DNA from: a virus
DNA length: 55,205 nucleotides
IMG/VR virus record: IMGVR_UViG_3300031974_005644
Span: 1 to 55,205 of that record
Direction: 5' to 3' (one strand)
The notes beneath the pieces are model-generated. The model saw only the letters and a list, made by a program, of their open reading frames with translations. It had not been told where the DNA came from and did not search any database. Below are positions 7,001 through 16,074 of the stretch, one piece after another. Made by a program: the position numbers and the translations under genes. How positions within the stretch are numbered: the first letter of the stretch is position 1; each line of letters opens with the position of its first letter.

Positions 7001-10000
7001 GATCCTACCGGCATTGACGGATTCAAGCCATTGCGCGATGCTCTGACTGTCCTCGGGACTTCGTGGCGCGGCCATTGGGGCCGTCAGCTGTGAAGCCTCG
7101 GGGATTTTTTGTGCCTCAATGATGGCGTCACCGTCATACAGCATGTCGCCGTTGACGTTCTCGCGGACCACGTAGCGCACAAACACGGGCTCACCCGAAA
7201 TTCTCGCGCGAACTCCAAAATGGTGGAACGCCGCAGTCGAATCATCGGGCTTAGAGCGAACCGGCTGGCTCCACAAGAGCCTCGCCGCGGGCAGCAACTC
7301 GCCAACGCTTCCGATCACGGCCCGCATGCGCGGGTCGGCGGAATGGCTGCGCATCTTCCGCAGCGCACGATTCACGATCTGCACTTGATTGCCGTCCGCC
7401 GTCTTGACCGACCGTCCCACTACCTGCCGGTAGTCGGCAGCGGCCTCACCTAGTGACGCGGGCGTCTCAACCGATATCGGCGTCATCGAGGTCAGCATCT
7501 TCGCGCGCGTCAGCGAGTCGGGTTCGGCTTGGCGCGCAAACAGCGGCTGCCCTGACATCGCCGCGTCGCGCATCGCCGGGCGCAACTGCCCCTCGGCCGT
7601 GGCCTGCAGCACGTCCGCCACCAGCGTCTTGACGCTTTGAAGGTCGCGCATCGTGCGCTGGGCAAATTGGGACTGCCGCATGTCTTCGCGGCGAAGGCGA
7701 GACATCATCTTCTCGATCCAGAAGCGCAGCCGGTTCATCAACCGCTTGAACGCGTTGGGCTCCATGCGCTGCTTCAGGTCAAACAACACCTTCGGATCCG
7801 ACATGATCGAGCCCATCACGTCGGCGACGAACTCGTTCTCGACCTTCGCGCGGCTCAGGGCGGGTAGCCCGTCGCGCTGGTACACCTTCTCCAACCGCGC
7901 CTCATAGGCCGGGAATGCCCCTTCCTTGGCCATCTCCAGGATGCGGGCCTTCAGAATCGCATGCAGCTCGGCTGCCGGGCCTTCCAGCGAGTGTGTGAAC
8001 TCATGGCCCAGCACATGCCGCAGCGGCTGCTTGGCATCGGCGTTCACAAACAGCACGCCGCCGCTCACATACACACCAGCAGGCGCCCGCGTGTCACTGC
8101 TCTCGAAGAACACCGCCTTGCGGCCCAGCAGGGTCTCCATCGTTTCCGACAGGCCACGCATGGCCCTGGGCGGCTCAACCGCACGCAACGGCACGTCCTG
8201 CCCTGCCTGCCGGGCCAGAATGGCGTTCAGCTTCTCCACCTGGCCGCGATCCCACTCGGGCGCGTCGGGGCGGTTGGATGCGGGGACGGTGCCAGACTGC
8301 AATCGCGAAATGTCGGGATCAGCTGGATCAAAGGTGCCGCGGTTGCCGGTCGCTGACTTCACTTGCTCGGGGCGGAAGGCAACGTAGGTCTCATTGCCCC
8401 AGTGATAACCCTGACCAAAACGCCCCTCGTCAGTAACATTTCGGATTATTACACCGTCGTACCCGGCCGCTTTAGCCTGATCGACGATCTCCGGCACAGA
8501 CTCGTGCCCGTCGTATTCACCTTCTAGGGCTCCGTCCCAGTTACGCCCACCGAAATCCACTTCTAAAGGGTCATGGATGGACAGGTAGACCGGATACACC
8601 CCTGCCTCACCGTCATAGTCTGGGTCGAAGTCGTCGCGCAACTTCGCTTCGGTAGACCGACCTGAATAGGTTTCGGCGTTTTTCTTGGACTCTGTGAAGA
8701 AAAATCCAGCCCTTGCGTTCTGTGTGTTCGAGCCCGCCCGATCCTCATCAAAAACAGTGAAACCTGCATTTGGACTGCCGTGGTACACCACCAACGGCTT
8801 GCCGTCAGCATCAACAACCTTGCTGTCGCCAAACCACCGCTTAAATTCTGCCGTCTGAGTCTGATCTGCGGCCGACTGCCCATCCCGGCTGAACAGCACC
8901 ACGTTGTCGCCGTCCTGCTGCGTTTCGATTGTTTCGAATAGCGCATCAAAGGCCTGAGCCACCGGCGCCACTTCCTCGGGCATCAGGTAGGGGTAGCGGC
9001 CCTTGTCGCGCGTGAAGGCCTCCAGCGCCACCACGTTGGCGAGAAAGTCATTCTGGTAGCCCTTCTCCATCATCTTCGAGATCACGTAGTTCTCGAAGCT
9101 GCGAGCGCCACGCTCAATGATCTGCGACCAGTAGGCCTTCTTGTCGCTGTCCAGCAGCCGAGCGCGCGCAGCCATGGGCGATTCGTTCAGCGCTTCGACC
9201 AGGTCCGCGAAACGCTCTTCCACCTCCGGCCGCACGCCTTGTGGTGCCGACGGGTCGCGCTCCCACTTGTCGTCGTTGAAGTTGTCGGTCTGGTCGCCCA
9301 GTGCCCGGCGCTTGGCCAGAAGTTGCCCGCGCGTCATCGGCGGGAAGAGCCGGCTCCGGTCCTTCCGCACCATCAGCGGTTCGGGCTTGTAGGTGATGAA
9401 ATTCGCCCCCTGGGCACCATCGCCCCCGACTCGCTTGCGAGCAAAGTAGTTGTCCAGCGCGTGGAACCACTCATGCGCCAGCGAGCCAGCGCCCTTGGTC
9501 TTGGTCAGGTTGATGACCAGCGTATCCGGCTCGAAGTGAGCCGCAGCTTTGCCGCCCTTGCCTCGCGAACCCAGCCCAAGGCCCAGCGTGCCGCCCAGCG
9601 ACATCGCACGCGGCGGCACGCCCACGACGTCGGACAAGTCCATCAGCGCGTCGTAGACCTCGTTCAACATGCCCTGCCGGTCTTTCTGGCCTGTGCCCTG
9701 CTGCAGCCAATTGCCAAACTCGACGCCACGGAACCCAAAGGCTTCGGTGAACATCGCCTCGTCAGCATCGCGTCCATTGCGCCGGTCGGCCCCGGTGCGG
9801 GGGCGGTTCTCGCTGCGGCGCACGTCAGACTTGCGCACGTTGTCGCGATCCTTGACGCCCTCCCACTCGGACACCAGCTCGTCGTAGTTCTCGCTGATGA
9901 AGGTGAACGCCTGCTTGGGCGTCTGGAACTCGCGCAGCACGCGCTTTTCCTTGTCGCCCTTCTTGGTGATGAAAACCACCCCGTCACTGCGTCGGGTGTA

Positions 10001-13000
10001 GACGTTGAACTGCATCTTCGGCTTGGCCGGGCCGTCACCAGCCAGCTTCTCGACAACGCGGGGCACTACGCCCTCGACGTCACCAAAGCCCTGAAACCAC
10101 GAACGCTTGCCGTCAATCTCAACCAGTACCGCCGGTTGGCTTTCGCGCTCGCCGTCGACGTAGCTATATGCCTCCGGGGCTTCAACCACGCCACCGATGC
10201 GCGGCCACTGGGAGCGTTCAATCTTCTCCAGCAGGCGAACCTTGGCAAACCAGTTTCCTAGCGTCGGCGTTTCCGCAATCAGCGCGTCAACCTTCTCGCG
10301 GCCAACGCCCTGTACGGCCTTGGCCATGCCGCGCATCTGCTGCACGGTGGCGACCCAGCGCTTCAGCTTGTAGCCCTTGCGGGGCTTGGCGGGGATTTCT
10401 TCGCGGGCGGCCGTCAGCAGCGCGGCAATGAACTTGTCCTCAACCGCGTCAATCTCGGTCTTCGGCCAAATCTTGCTCAGCGGCTGGCTGGCAATGTCTT
10501 CATCCGTCAGCTCACGGCTCAGTGACGGCGCGTCATCCTTGCGGGCGCCGCCCAGCTTCTCGCCGAAATCGTCCAAGCGGTTGGCGGATGGCGAGCTTTC
10601 GAGGCGAGGTGCACTCTCAGGGCCAGGCGGGGCATCCGATTGCGTAGACGGCGGCGAGATACCCGCGCGCTGTTCACCGGAGCCGCTTGCTCCCTCAACA
10701 ACCCGCCCCTCCAGCTCAGCCGTGAACACCCGCCGCGCATCGTCATCAAACGGCACGCCAAAGCGCTCGGCTGTGGCCTGCGGGAACTGGGCAACCGCAT
10801 CGGCAACCGCTTCGCGCGCCTTCGCCTTGCCGAACGGCAACTTCACCCCGGTTTCGCGCTCAAGCGCACGCGCGGCGGCCTGCACGTCGGCACCCTTCAT
10901 CGCGTCAATGCGGGCCTGCACCTGGCTAGTCAGCAATGCGCGAGCCTGTGATACGTCGGACTGGGTGACTTGCGGCGCGGAAGTGGCGCTTTCAGACGCC
11001 GCAGACGTTGCAGCCACGGGCGTTTCGGCTTTGCTCCCCTCGTCCATGCGGGGAGCAAAAATGTCCCCCTGTCCGCGCGCAGTCCCGACGTCTGCCTGCC
11101 GGTCGCTACCAGTCAGCGTGAAGTCGCCGGCCTCACGCTCCGACTGCGCCCGCATCTCGGCTTGTTGGCGCTGCTTCTGCTTCTGGGCCTCGGCCTGGGC
11201 CACGCGCGCTTCATCCTTCTGGCGCGACGCCTCGGTCTGCTGTGCCAAAGAAAAGGCCCCGGTGTCGGGGCCTTGAGTTACTTCGGTTTGGCTGGCGGCG
11301 GGCTCGCCGGTTGCGACTGCTTGGCCGCTGCCTCGCGCATCCGCTTCGCGTCCCGCACCGCTTGCAGCAACCTGATCGGCCTGCCGCGCAGCTTCTGCTC
11401 TTCCATCAATGATCTCCTGAACGGCGCGCATGAAGGCCGCATCATCATTCTCAAACTGTCGGGCCGCCATTTCAACTGCGGCTTCATCTACCTCGTTTGC
11501 CTGCTCGACCAGAGCGTAGTCAATCACGTCCGGCTTGTTGTCGCCGGACAGGTCCCGGCCGGTAAGCGCCAGCGCATCGACTGCGTCAACGCCCAGCTCA
11601 TCCGCTGCATCCTGCGCGGTCATGGCCTCGTCGTTGCGCAGCGCAATCCAGCGGTCACGCGCCTCGATGCTCAGCACCGGCTCGCTCTTCGTGATGGCGT
11701 TGTAAATCAGGTCGCGCGCGGCCTGCACGCCGCCGTCGACATCGTTGAAGTCGGTCTCGCTGATGAAGCCGGCGTTGTAAAGGTCGGTGGCGACATCATC
11801 AATCGTGCGGCCACCCTTGCGGAACAGGCCAGGCGCCATTCGGGCGGCCGTACGTGGTTGCTCGCGAGTGATGTCCGTGCGCTCGCCGATGTCGATGCCG
11901 GTGCCGCGTAGCATCTTCATCAAGTAGCGGCGCTCGTTGGCCTCGATGTCCTCGGCCGTTTCGGGTTTTGGTGCCTTGGAACGAGAAACCCCGCCGGTGG
12001 GCGGGGTCGTCAGTGCAGGCGCTGGCTCGGGCCGGGGCTGTGCCAAAGGTGCAGGCGTTCGCATGCCGGGTGCAGGCATTCCGGCATCAGCACCTCCGTC
12101 TCCGTCGGCACGTCCTTCGTCAGCCGGTACAGCGCGTGCGCCTCCCAGCGTTTGATCACCCGGCTGCCCATTGCTTGCCGCAGCCACTTCGGCAGGACTG
12201 ATTTCGCCACTCGGCGTCTCCTTTTCCAGCAGGGTTTTGATTTCGGCAGTGACCGCGGCGTCCGCATTCTGATCGGCGCGCCACTCGGCAAACTCTTCGG
12301 GCGCCGTGAAGGCACGCTCAACGCCGGGGGCGGTCCAGTACGGCGTACCGTCCTCATCCGTCTGCTGAGTGAGGGTGACGCCTTCCACCACCACTGGCTT
12401 TGCGGGCTCTGCCTTTGGCGCCACCGGCGGTGCGGCCTTCTTCTTGCCGCTGCGAATGTCCATGTACTCGCGCAAGCTCATGCGCGGCTTTGTGGGTTCG
12501 GGCTTCAGGGGCTCGCCTGTGCCGATATTGCCTGCTGCGCCGATGGGACCACCCAGTGCAGCACCCGCAACGGCGCCAGCACCGGCCTGAGCCATCACAC
12601 CACGCATGGAATCACGCTCAGGGTCTGCGCCAGAGTCGATTGCCGCGCGGTTCTGCGCAAAGGCGTCGCCGCCCTCCTGGATGAACTCTTCTCCGGTCTG
12701 TGCGCCGACACCACGGGCGACGGCGCTTGGAACGCTGCGCGCGACCGTTTCAGGGACGATCCCGCGCGTCGCGATCTTTCCGATCTGCGAAGACGCCCCC
12801 GTCAATCGGCCAGCGACAGCGGTGATTCCGGCCGATAGCTGGGCAGCGGTATCCATGGCGCTGGACTTCATCATCCGCCGCGCCTCAACGGCACCGACTT
12901 GCGGCATCAGGCTTGCGAAGCGCGGCGATACTGCCGCCAATTCCTCGTCGGATACGTCGTCAATGGCCGCAGCGGCCTCGTCGGCGCTCATGTTGGCGGC

Positions 13001-14080
13001 GATAGTGGCTTCGGCCCCTGCAACCGCACCCGTTGCCTTAACAGCGGTTCGCTTGGCGGCGATCAGCGCGGCAGCTCGCGGATTAAATCCTGCTCTCACA
13101 TGAAGGTCATACGTCTTCTTGAACAGCGGTGCCGCCGCTGCGCGCGCAAAACCCCCAGCCACGAACATATCTGGGACCGTCTCTGCCACGGTGACTGCCA
13201 ACGCGCGCGGGTTGTTGGTCATGGCGGACGCACCCGCCCAAACCTGATTCACCATATCCAACAGGCTGCCGCTGCCATCGGCGGCCGCATCCATGGCGGC
13301 GCTCACGACCTGCTGCTGCTCTTGGGTTTCCAGCGACAGGTTGCGACTCACTGCGTCCTGAATGGCGCGGCGACCGCGCACATAGGTGTCCTGCAGCGCC
13401 TGCTGATCCTTGATCGGCTTGATCTGCTCAGCCACCCACCCAGCGCCCGGAATGCCCAAGGCGTCGTATGCGCGGAAGCCCCCTCGCACACCTCGGGCAG
13501 CAAGATCGGCGGTGCCCACGGCAAGGTCAGCGGGCAGCATGGCGGCACGCGCGCCCAGCGACATCGCCGCATCAGTCGCCAGATTGCCCGACGCAGGCCG
13601 CTCCCTGTCAGGGGATGCCTTACCGAACGCCCCTCGCAGGACGTCTTCAGATACATCGGGCGCGGCCGGTTCTGGCTGGGCACGGGCAATGGTCTGCGGA
13701 GCGGCAGTGCTCTGGTCGAATCCGGCCGACATCGGGAAGGCCTGGCCGTTCTTGATGACCGCCTGTCGACCCTGAGCGTCGTTCTGGATCTCGCCGGGTT
13801 GCACATCGTCGAGCAAGTCGGCGCGCAGTGGAACCGGCAAGCGCGAACGCGTCGGCGCCTCGGCGTACCCGGCATCGCCCATCAGCTCGACCGCCTTCGG
13901 GTTGCGTTTGTCCTCGGGCCGGTAGCTATCCCAGCGCTTGAGGGCTGTTCCCAGCTTCTCCGGCGGAATCCTCGGTGCCAGCACCTTCTCGAAGTAGTTG
14001 TTGCGCACACGCGCCCGCTCATCTGGCGGCAAGCGCTGAAAACCATCGGACTCAACCAGGCGATCCCATTGAGCAGACAT
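4064..14080 (-). CDS. Giant polyvalent ejected virion protein (zincins, ART, nuclease-like, LPD38-type domains)
   Basis: At 3338 residues this single gene is 18% of the window. Visible parts: N-terminal helical and Ala/Gly-rich region (1-520); Pro/Ala linkers; a Glu/Gln/Lys coiled coil (about 940-985); an LPD1-type zincin with HEWFH at 1536-1540 and following DNYF; an ADP-ribosyltransferase-like domain (about 1735-1925) with VYHGS at 1765 and GFFFTES; a second metallopeptidase with HEFTH at 2026-2030 and a downstream ENEFVAD; a domain at about 2215-2330 resembling barnase/EndoU-like or LPD3 domains of polyvalent proteins; and a long C-terminal region (from about 2450), with LPD38-like sequence from MYNPEF at 2827 and a hydrophobic segment near 3025. 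Such proteins are packaged and injected to protect the genome or modify host targets. It starts with GAGGTAATCA before ATG, 3 bases after the preceding ejection gene. Confidence 0.88.
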   Translation of the reverse strand: MSAQWDRLVESDGFQRLPPDERARVRNNYFEKVLAPRIPPEKLGTALKRWDSYRPEDKRNPKAVELMGDAGYAEAPTRSRLPVPLRADLLDDVQPGEIQNDAQGRQAVIKNGQAFPMSAGFDQSTAAPQTIARAQPEPAAPDVSEDVLRGAFGKASPDRERPASGNLATDAAMSLGARAAMLPADLAVGTADLAARGVRGGFRAYDALGIPGAGWVAEQIKPIKDQQALQDTYVRGRRAIQDAVSRNLSLETQEQQQVVSAAMDAAADGSGSLLDMVNQVWAGASAMTNNPRALAVTVAETVPDMFVAGGFARAAAAPLFKKTYDLHVRAGFNPRAAALIAAKRTAVKATGAVAGAEATIAANMSADEAAAAIDDVSDEELAAVSPRFASLMPQVGAVEARRMMKSSAMDTAAQLSAGITAVAGRLTGASSQIGKIATRGIVPETVARSVPSAVARGVGAQTGEEFIQEGGDAFAQNRAAIDSGADPERDSMRGVMAQAGAGAVAGAALGGPIGAAGNIGTGEPLKPEPTKPRMSLREYMDIRSGKKKAAPPVAPKAEPAKPVVVEGVTLTQQTDEDGTPYWTAPGVERAFTAPEEFAEWRADQNADAAVTAEIKTLLEKETPSGEISPAEVAAASNGQPGDQTLGGARAVPADEGRADGDGGADAGMPAPGMRTPAPLAQPRPEPAPALTTPPTGGVSRSKAPKPETAEDIEANERRYLMKMLRGTGIDIGERTDITREQPRTAARMAPGLFRKGGRTIDDVATDLYNAGFISETDFNDVDGGVQAARDLIYNAITKSEPVLSIEARDRWIALRNDEAMTAQDAADELGVDAVDALALTGRDLSGDNKPDVIDYALVEQANEVDEAAVEMAARQFENDDAAFMRAVQEIIDGRAEAARQADQVAASGAGREADARGSGQAVATGEPAASQTEVTQGPDTGAFSLAQQTEASRQKDEARVAQAEAQKQKQRQQAEMRAQSEREAGDFTLTGSDRQADVGTARGQGDIFAPRMDEGSKAETPVAATSAASESATSAPQVTQSDVSQARALLTSQVQARIDAMKGADVQAAARALERETGVKLPFGKAKAREAVADAVAQFPQATAERFGVPFDDDARRVFTAELEGRVVEGASGSGEQRAGISPPSTQSDAPPGPESAPRLESSPSANRLDDFGEKLGGARKDDAPSLSRELTDEDIASQPLSKIWPKTEIDAVEDKFIAALLTAAREEIPAKPRKGYKLKRWVATVQQMRGMAKAVQGVGREKVDALIAETPTLGNWFAKVRLLEKIERSQWPRIGGVVEAPEAYSYVDGERESQPAVLVEIDGKRSWFQGFGDVEGVVPRVVEKLAGDGPAKPKMQFNVYTRRSDGVVFITKKGDKEKRVLREFQTPKQAFTFISENYDELVSEWEGVKDRDNVRKSDVRRSENRPRTGADRRNGRDADEAMFTEAFGFRGVEFGNWLQQGTGQKDRQGMLNEVYDALMDLSDVVGVPPRAMSLGGTLGLGLGSRGKGGKAAAHFEPDTLVINLTKTKGAGSLAHEWFHALDNYFARKRVGGDGAQGANFITYKPEPLMVRKDRSRLFPPMTRGQLLAKRRALGDQTDNFNDDKWERDPSAPQGVRPEVEERFADLVEALNESPMAARARLLDSDKKAYWSQIIERGARSFENYVISKMMEKGYQNDFLANVVALEAFTRDKGRYPYLMPEEVAPVAQAFDALFETIETQQDGDNVVLFSRDGQSAADQTQTAEFKRWFGDSKVVDADGKPLVVYHGSPNAGFTVFDEDRAGSNTQNARAGFFFTESKKNAETYSGRSTEAKLRDDFDPDYDGEAGVYPVYLSIHDPLEVDFGGRNWDGALEGEYDGHESVPEIVDQAKAAGYDGVIIRNVTDEGRFGQGYHWGNETYVAFRPEQVKSATGNRGTFDPADPDISRLQSGTVPASNRPDAPEWDRGQVEKLNAILARQAGQDVPLRAVEPPRAMRGLSETMETLLGRKAVFFESSDTRAPAGVYVSGGVLFVNADAKQPLRHVLGHEFTHSLEGPAAELHAILKARILEMAKEGAFPAYEARLEKVYQRDGLPALSRAKVENEFVADVMGSIMSDPKVLFDLKQRMEPNAFKRLMNRLRFWIEKMMSRLRREDMRQSQFAQRTMRDLQSVKTLVADVLQATAEGQLRPAMRDAAMSGQPLFARQAEPDSLTRAKMLTSMTPISVETPASLGEAAADYRQVVGRSVKTADGNQVQIVNRALRKMRSHSADPRMRAVIGSVGELLPAARLLWSQPVRSKPDDSTAAFHHFGVRARISGEPVFVRYVVRENVNGDMLYDGDAIIEAQKIPEASQLTAPMAAPRSPEDSQSIAQWLESVNAGRIGTSEQARAKVSNERAGQDADGVRDRIVAARNEAGERRNPTDDRPRQGESDVTQNPPDGGFSDSGADVKFSRQDQTSTDPDDISTLLPPNWGGWGIWHRKVRADNRRALNHNLYPWFINRFSEVERAVKFLKGKGVAIPDERDPGSLEKTFYGRTQTRLDDLKDTTKALFKVMNKAGVSFKQASDYLYALHAQERNAAIAERNSMFPDGGSGMTNRQAKKILAEVAALPQEQRDALAEVSRVVQAINRQKLNLMREAGLISAQQYQDLTTGYQHYVPLKSVVDPEEQGQGTGNGFDQRSTVIREAFGRASRAEDPLAVALLDAQKTFVRAEKNRVGRAVYNLILETSGNEGLISGPAGDYWRVMTPAEYPKMARTVKVPVVDPKTGKPQMDGKGRMVTKDDVQYVPSINDLYRRDEIFMARVDGALVVMEFQNKRLAKQLKNMAGEQLSWVLKGIGAATRLFGRTLTMYNPEFALPNFVRDVQTAFLNAFGADMKDPKGFAFDVMKNLRAGLVGAVRGKDKGWVIEGSPLYREFLESGGTTGAYGLTGVDDIKAEFQRLVDQQRKGVPNIAVQGVKGGVSGFFNMLERYNEIFENTTRLAIYKAARDRGLSKQESARLAKDTTVNFNQKGELQWPSAFYVFFNAAMQGNFAMLKAAARSKWTRRAMLGLMVAGLVESLLEGDDEEGEPLGDAAGKWSLGRELTAFIDEDTFIKWPIAYGYNVPYAMGRMVGRAVRGNASPAEAVGVSLSAFMTSFMPTDTLIPSVAEPFLNVANNETSFGSTIYRRSFGDDTYDPVAYRDYEEKALTGLMQTLHGMMGGTRFGPNWVKEAWNVDPLSASGAEALVKGYVGPQWRLVEGMVTVLAGDGPTHRNDVPVVRRFVNERSEYFYDSRFSDIARQADAALKTIKSMEDSDEPYADQFTKKQEDAIDEVLWIAKEDRKARRDIEDAPDDATKAKWEAERDAEVRAGIRIWNDAFGR

Positions 14081-14083
14081 TGA

Positions 14084-15346
14084 TTACCTCATCAGGTATT
14101 GCAGGAGGACTTCTTCATCGGCGCCTCGGGTACCTTGCGGTGCATTTGAGTCGTCCGGATAAAGTTGATTGGCAATTTCCTGAGCCTCAAGCGGGGTGTA
14201 CATCGGAACGGTTGTGCCCCTCCTTTCTCCGGGCTTCGTCGGCTTCATCAGGGCCAGAATCACCGCATCCCGCCGCTCTTGCACCGTCTTACCCTTGCCC
14301 GCCCCCTTGAACTCTTGGTAAGTCGCCATCGCCAAGCGCTTGCGCTTCTCTGGGTTCGGTTCGTCCTTGTGCATGTCCATGGCGAAGGTGTAGAGCTGCT
14401 GATCAACGCCGCCACGCGATGCGGTAGCGCGGTCGCTCTCGCGCCTTGCATCGGCGGCTACTTGGGCGGATAGCAAGCCGATGTCTGGGCCGCGAGCGAT
14501 TTCACCAAGGTTGTTGCCTCGCGAGTCGAAGCGAGCCATGACGTTGTCGGTACCGTCTTGGAACTTCACGATCTCGACTTTTTCCGGCTCAGGCAGCTTC
14601 CCACCCAATCGAGCCATGTACGACTGAATCGCCGGTGGGCTCTGCTGAATGCCCCTTAGAATTAATCGGTCAGCCGTGACAAGATCCATGATCCTGTCCA
14701 GCGGGATGATCTTCACTGGGTCGTCATCGTTTGACGTGCGGTTCTCGGTGGCCGGCGCGAGATAGGTCACCTTCTTGCCGTCTGGCGTTTCTGCCGTGAT
14801 GTTCAAACCAACGGCCACCCCAGATTGATCAGGCGCCCAATCAATGCGGGCGACCTGTTTGTCGACGATCTTGCTGCCCTTCGGCAGCATCACATCGCGA
14901 GTGACCTGCCTGTCCGATTCAAATACTTCACCAACACCCTTGGTTACCTCGTCACGGATGCGCCAATCAAACAACTCGCGAGTTCTATCGTCCACAACAC
15001 CCGTTTTGGTGGCCTTCTCTGCAACATCGACCCACTCCTGCATCTTGGGATCGCCATACATGGGGAGCTTTACGCCAACTCTGGAAAGGTCTCGGTTAAT
15101 GGCCTCCACCTCTCCATAGTCAACTTCCAATCCGCCTTTCACGGCCACATCAAGCGCATTGAAGCGGTTCAGCGCATCAGCCTTCACCTGGTCGGTGTCG
15201 GCCCGCTTCCAGTCCTGCCGCTGGCGCTGGCGCAGTTCGCCGGTCCATTCCTTCTCGTCCTTGCGGGCCTTGATGCGCTCGCCGGTCTCGAAGCCTTGAA
15301 GGAAGGAATTCAAGCCGGTGTTGAGGGACAGCCCTTGGTTTCTCAC
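14084..15346 (-). CDS. Internal virion / ejection protein, 420 residues
   Basis: I do not recognise a named family. The protein is soluble and largely helical, with an Arg/Lys/Glu/Asp-rich start (GFETGERIKARKDEKEWTGELRQRQ) and a beta-rich middle (about residues 165-225). The GTG at 15346 overlaps the preceding stop as GTGA; an ATG 48 bases upstream would lie within the preceding gene. Placed between three small virion-type genes and the giant protein, it is probably part of the DNA-ejection complex of the short tail. Confidence 0.72.
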   Translation of the reverse strand: MRNQGLSLNTGLNSFLQGFETGERIKARKDEKEWTGELRQRQRQDWKRADTDQVKADALNRFNALDVAVKGGLEVDYGEVEAINRDLSRVGVKLPMYGDPKMQEWVDVAEKATKTGVVDDRTRELFDWRIRDEVTKGVGEVFESDRQVTRDVMLPKGSKIVDKQVARIDWAPDQSGVAVGLNITAETPDGKKVTYLAPATENRTSNDDDPVKIIPLDRIMDLVTADRLILRGIQQSPPAIQSYMARLGGKLPEPEKVEIVKFQDGTDNVMARFDSRGNNLGEIARGPDIGLLSAQVAADARRESDRATASRGGVDQQLYTFAMDMHKDEPNPEKRKRLAMATYQEFKGAGKGKTVQERRDAVILALMKPTKPGERRGTTVPMYTPLEAQEIANQLYPDDSNAPQGTRGADEEVLLQYLMR

Positions 15347-15594
15347 AGAATGCTCCCGAGCAAGCCGATACCGGCGCCGATGGCGGCGCCCCATGGGCCA
15401 CCGACCGATGTCCCGGCGGCGATGGAAGCGCCAAGGCCTGCCCCGGCGGCCACATTGCTGATCGTGGCCTGCTTCATTTGGGCGCCGATCTGCTCGTTCG
15501 TGATCTTCCGCTGCTGCTGGGTGCGCGCGACCTCCTGCAAGCTGCCTCGCGCCAGGTCTTTGTAGGCCTGCCCGGTTCCAATCAATCCCGCCAT
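15343..15594 (-). CDS. Small glycine-zipper internal virion protein
   Basis: The 83-residue protein has a Gln/Arg-rich helical first half and a second half of Gly/Ala/Ile repeats (AAGAGLGASIAAG through GAAIGAGIGLLGSIL), typical of glycine-zipper membrane-inserting segments. In podoviruses such proteins help form the ejection channel across the cell envelope. It is coupled by GTGA to the next gene and begins two bases before the end of the upstream gene's spacing. Confidence 0.68.
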   Translation of the reverse strand: MAGLIGTGQAYKDLARGSLQEVARTQQQRKITNEQIGAQMKQATISNVAAGAGLGASIAAGTSVGGPWGAAIGAGIGLLGSIL

Positions 15595-15595
15595 G

Positions 15596-16063
15596 TCACC
15601 CTCCCAGGCGCTGGTTCAGCGCCGATTGCGGCTGCACGCCGCTGGTCATCAGTTCCGCGTCACGGTTGTAGATACGCCGACCGGTGCGGTTGATCGCCTC
15701 GATCTCCGAAAGGCCTCGGGCGAACTGGCTGCGTCGCTGCTGATTCGCTTGGTTCTGCTGCGGCAGGCCGTAGCTGCGCATGCGGTCAGCGAGGCCCGCC
15801 TGCGCCAGATCGAACGACTTGTTGACCTCCCCGATTGCCCCGATTTGGGCGTCACGGACCTGCGTCCCGTTCCGGTACGAGCCGATCAGTTCGTTCTCGA
15901 CCGGCGTTGCGCGACGGATCAGGTTTTCGTAGTCCGATCGGTACAGCCTTGCGAGGGTGTTTTCGGCGCTGTTCTGCCTGTTGAGCAGGGCCTGCTGCAG
16001 AAGGCGGCTTATTGCGCCGCGGCCTTGACCGGCGCCAGTGGTGGGTTCGTGTCGTCCGCCCAT
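15596..16063 (-). CDS. Probable internal virion protein, 155 residues
   Basis: A helical, Gln/Arg/Asn-rich protein with a Gly-rich start and no signal peptide. Helical repeats such as LLQQALLNRQNSAENTLARL and VNKSFDLAQAGLADRMRSYG resemble ejection or internal core proteins of short-tailed phages. The preceding gene ends 12 bases upstream and the following one begins 2 bases downstream, so it belongs to the same late transcript. The family is not recognised. Confidence 0.65.
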   Translation of the reverse strand: MGGRHEPTTGAGQGRGAISRLLQQALLNRQNSAENTLARLYRSDYENLIRRATPVENELIGSYRNGTQVRDAQIGAIGEVNKSFDLAQAGLADRMRSYGLPQQNQANQQRRSQFARGLSEIEAINRTGRRIYNRDAELMTSGVQPQSALNQRLGG

Positions 16064-16074
16064 GTGGTTTCTCC

